NCBI RefSeq assembly: GCF_024701375.2
Contig: NZ_CP113910.1
Coordinates: 2,480,001 to 2,544,000 of the forward strand
Reading direction: 5' to 3'
DNA length: 64,000 nt
Source of the DNA: Streptomyces sp. KMM 9044
GTDB taxonomy: Bacteria > Actinomycetota > Actinomycetes > Streptomycetales > Streptomycetaceae
This document shows, one piece after another, positions 62,431 through 64,000 of the stretch. The notes below the pieces were generated by a model. It had not been told where the DNA came from. It saw only the letters and a program-made list of their open reading frames with translations, and searched no databases. The stretch's first letter is position 1; each line of letters opens with the position of its first letter. The position numbers were made by a program, and so were the translations under genes.

Positions 62431-62936
62431 CGGGCACCGGCCCGACAGGCCAGCCCGAACAACCCCGGCTCCACCTCGGCCAGGATCCCCCGCCCGACCA
62501 GCTTCTTCAGCTTGCCACGCATGCCCTCGGTGTGGTTCGCCTCCGTGCTCAACCCCACCCCGACGCACACGTCCTTGCAGCGCAACGGCCCGGACGCCTC
62601 GGCGAACACGATCAGGATCCGCCGATACGGCTCGGAGGTCACCGTCGTGTCCCCGGCCGCCTCGGCGGCCAACAGCACCGGCACCAGTTCCGCCAACTGC
62701 GGCAGCACCGCCCCCTCCGTATCCAGCACCACCCCCGGCGGCACCGCCGGGCCGACCGGTGAGGACAACACCTCCTCCACCGTCTCCCGCGTGATCCGCA
62801 TTCGCACCAACTGCTCCTCGGCCGTAGCCAACTCCGCGGTCAACACCTCCAGCCGCGCCCGCACCTCGGCCGCGGACGCCCGGACCTCGTCTTCCCTGGC
62901 CTGCAAGGCAGCCATCAACGACGGCACAGATGCCAC
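62427..62936 (-). CDS. accessory protein of the ISKra4 element
   Basis: 169 residues. An N-terminal coiled coil (about 1-55, EDEVRASAAEVRARLEVLTA) followed by a winged-helix-like part: TSEPYRRILIVFAEASGPLR, CKDVCVGVGLSTEANHTEG, MRGKLKKLVGRGILAEVEPG. It stops four bases into the transposase start (GTGA), so the two are coupled. Likely a DNA-binding or regulatory partner for transposition (inference). Confidence 0.8.
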   Translation of the reverse strand: MASVPSLMAALQAREDEVRASAAEVRARLEVLTAELATAEEQLVRMRITRETVEEVLSSPVGPAVPPGVVLDTEGAVLPQLAELVPVLLAAEAAGDTTVTSEPYRRILIVFAEASGPLRCKDVCVGVGLSTEANHTEGMRGKLKKLVGRGILAEVEPGLFGLACRAGAR

Positions 62937-63029
62937 CCACCCTCGCTCAACGCCCGCCCACCACAGCCGGACTCGACACCACGAGGCTAGGAACCAGCAA
63001 CCCCCGACCGAGACCTGAACCCTGACGAA

Positions 63030-63287
63030 TCACCCCAACGACGCACCCTCACAAGATATGCACCCTTCCACGATCGCGGGCGCGTTGTTCTCGTCAATGC
63101 CCAGCGAATCGATGCGCCCGCCATGGACGGGGCCAGTGCTGTACTCGCTCGCCAGGAACCGCACCCCGAGCGTGGTCTCCATGTTCGCCTCGATGAGGTC
63201 CTGCACATCGGCCTCTTCCTCGGCCAGACGCGGCGTTACCTCGGTCACGCCGTCCTTCGTCGTGTGGAACAGCTTCAGGCCCGACAC
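63030..63287 (-). pseudogene. PD-(D/E)XK nuclease-like protein (often with DUF5655), truncated by ISKra4 insertion
   Basis: Native residues 1-74 read MSGLKLFHTTKDGVTEV, QDLIEANMETTLGVRFLASE and GGRIDSLGIDENNAPAIVE, the N-terminus of a nuclease-like family in which the next residues are normally YK(R). The element begins exactly there (63066), leaving the D and E of the D...E-x-K site but removing K and the rest. The tail GCISCEGASLG comes from the IS. No 3' half is found on the other side of the element, so it was deleted or lies elsewhere. Confidence 0.65.
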
Positions 63288-63892
63288 CTTCCCCTCCTCG
63301 GCTCGGAGATCACAAACGCGGAGCGGGGCAGGATTGTTTCCACGAAGGGCTTCGGTCCTGTGGAGATGGCGTGAGAAGCTACGTACGGCTTATCCGGGCG
63401 CTTGCGTCCCCCCGCCGCCAGGGATCTACGGTTCCCCCATGTGTCCCCCGCGTTGCCGGGGACGGCGCTAGAAGGTCGGGTTTACGCAGGTCAGGGCCCA
63501 TGGTCGGGTGGATACTCACACAGCGGAGCACTACCAGGGACAGTCGCGCCATCAAATGCATGGGAACCCGTCACCGGTGACGGCGCGTGGAGCGGGCACG
63601 GAGAACGAGGTCCCCTGCCAGTGCAGGCGCTTCCCTTGCCGCGCGCGCAGTCTTCGCTTCCGGCTGCGCTGTCGTACGCGGGTCTTCCTGACCACATCCG
63701 TCTTCCCATGCGGAGCTACAGCCCATGGGTCAGCACAGAACCAGCACGGGAGGGGTGATGAGGGGTGAAGAGGGGTGCTCGCAGGTCAGCACCAAGTCAG
63801 CACGGGAACAGAAAAGGGGCCTGCCCTTGAGAAGACAGACCCCATCTGACCTGCAGGTTTGCAAGATCAGTTAAGCCATGCTATGTGACCTG
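63288..63892. other. intergenic, no gene recognised
   Basis: 605 bp. Left part is upstream of the truncated nuclease. A small hairpin CCCCCG-cgttg-CCGGGG lies near 63445-63462, and an imperfect stem GGGGCCTG/CAGACCCC near 63817-63843 may end transcription of the gene at the right edge. Open frames here lack domains and ribosome sites. Confidence 0.4.
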
Positions 63893-64000
63893 CTACACGT
63901 TGAAGCGGAATGTCTGAAGCCCGATCCTGACCTGCGGCGGAGCCCCGAGCAGGGCGCTGACCTGGGATTCCTCGTTGACGTGCGTTGGCTCCCGACGGCC
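63893..64000 (-). CDS. C-terminus of an unidentified protein, partial at right edge
   Basis: The last 35 residues before a TAG at 63893-63895: GRREPTHVNEESQVSALLGA then PPQVRIGLQTFRFNV. No family recognised from so short a piece. The composition is protein-like and the frame is open to the window edge. Confidence 0.5.
   Translation of the reverse strand, partial: GRREPTHVNEESQVSALLGAPPQVRIGLQTFRFNV

Larger units (their letters stand above)
60867..63066 (-). mobile_element. ISKra4-family insertion element, apparently complete
   Basis: About 2.2 kb bounded by imperfect terminal inverted repeats: left GGGTGTGCATCTTTTGAGGG (from 60867) and right, read inward, AGGGTGCATATCTTGTGAGG (from 63066). 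It contains an accessory ORF and a full-length transposase overlapping by GTGA. The right end interrupts a nuclease gene; no clear target-site duplication is visible. Confidence 0.75.

Noticed and set aside
63441..63465. GTGTCCCCCGCGTTGCCGGG-type sequence resembling a type I-E CRISPR repeat
   Set aside because: Only one copy, with no second repeat at spacer distance and no cas genes; more likely a small hairpin.
1..64000. tRNA, rRNA or riboswitch genes
   Set aside because: No cloverleaf-like segment, conserved rRNA stretch or known riboswitch core was recognised by eye; a covariance-model scan (tRNAscan/Infernal) would be decisive.

Overview
The window is very GC-rich, uses GTG starts and strong GGAGG ribosome sites, and carries genes typical of Streptomyces: two oligopeptide ABC operons next to typA, a DUF397/XRE/ATP-binding regulatory triad, SpoIIE-type phosphatases and an F420-dependent enzyme. 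I read it as a Streptomyces chromosome segment in which a conserved core block (about 17.7-39.6 kb) is flanked by accessory and decaying DNA. The order typA, BldK-like operon, second oligopeptide operon, with a succinate dehydrogenase block nearby, matches what I recall of the S. coelicolor bldK neighbourhood.

Region by region. 1-7.1 kb (minus strand): a tightly coupled operon of an unknown 137-aa protein, a membrane-anchored STAND NTPase with a TTA codon, an alpha/beta hydrolase, a degenerate caspase-like/FGE-fold fusion, a class III aminotransferase and a Gfo/Idh/MocA oxidoreductase that runs off the left edge. This is the best candidate for an undescribed system. 7.4-17.3 kb: a graveyard of broken genes (HTH regulator, ATP-binding anti-sigma-like protein, XRE regulator, HsdM tail, frameshifted quinone oxidoreductase, truncated DrrA-like, BTAD and ABC-F genes) around an intact DUF397 gene, an amidase and an S9 peptidase.

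17.7-29.9 kb: two complete five-gene oligopeptide ABC importers on the minus strand, the upstream one BldK-like. 30-35.4 kb: a leader with a relic lipoprotein signal peptide, typA, and a large lone peptide-binding lipoprotein. 35.7-39.6 kb (plus strand): a small conserved protein and an Sdh1-type succinate dehydrogenase (sdhC-sdhA-sdhB). 39.6-40.8 kb: a GNAT enzyme reading through into a truncated membrane protein that is fused at a deletion scar to a methyltransferase tail.

40.8-55 kb: signalling and envelope genes, mostly minus strand: two PAS/GAF/SpoIIE phosphatases, an RsbW-like ATPase, a Nudix hydrolase, a SPOR protein, a GntR/UTRA regulator, a frameshifted DUF4190 membrane protein behind a 17-bp Shine-Dalgarno-bearing repeat, a secreted subtilase with a P-domain, a CocE-like remnant, an SPFH-NfeD pair and an F420-dependent LLM enzyme. 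55-64 kb: IS3 and ISAs1 relics, a coupled cis-prenyltransferase / DUF2236-EF-hand pair, a 58-aa membrane protein, and an apparently complete ISKra4-type element inserted in a nuclease gene.

No tRNA, rRNA or CRISPR array was recognised. All family calls come from reading motifs; no database search was run.
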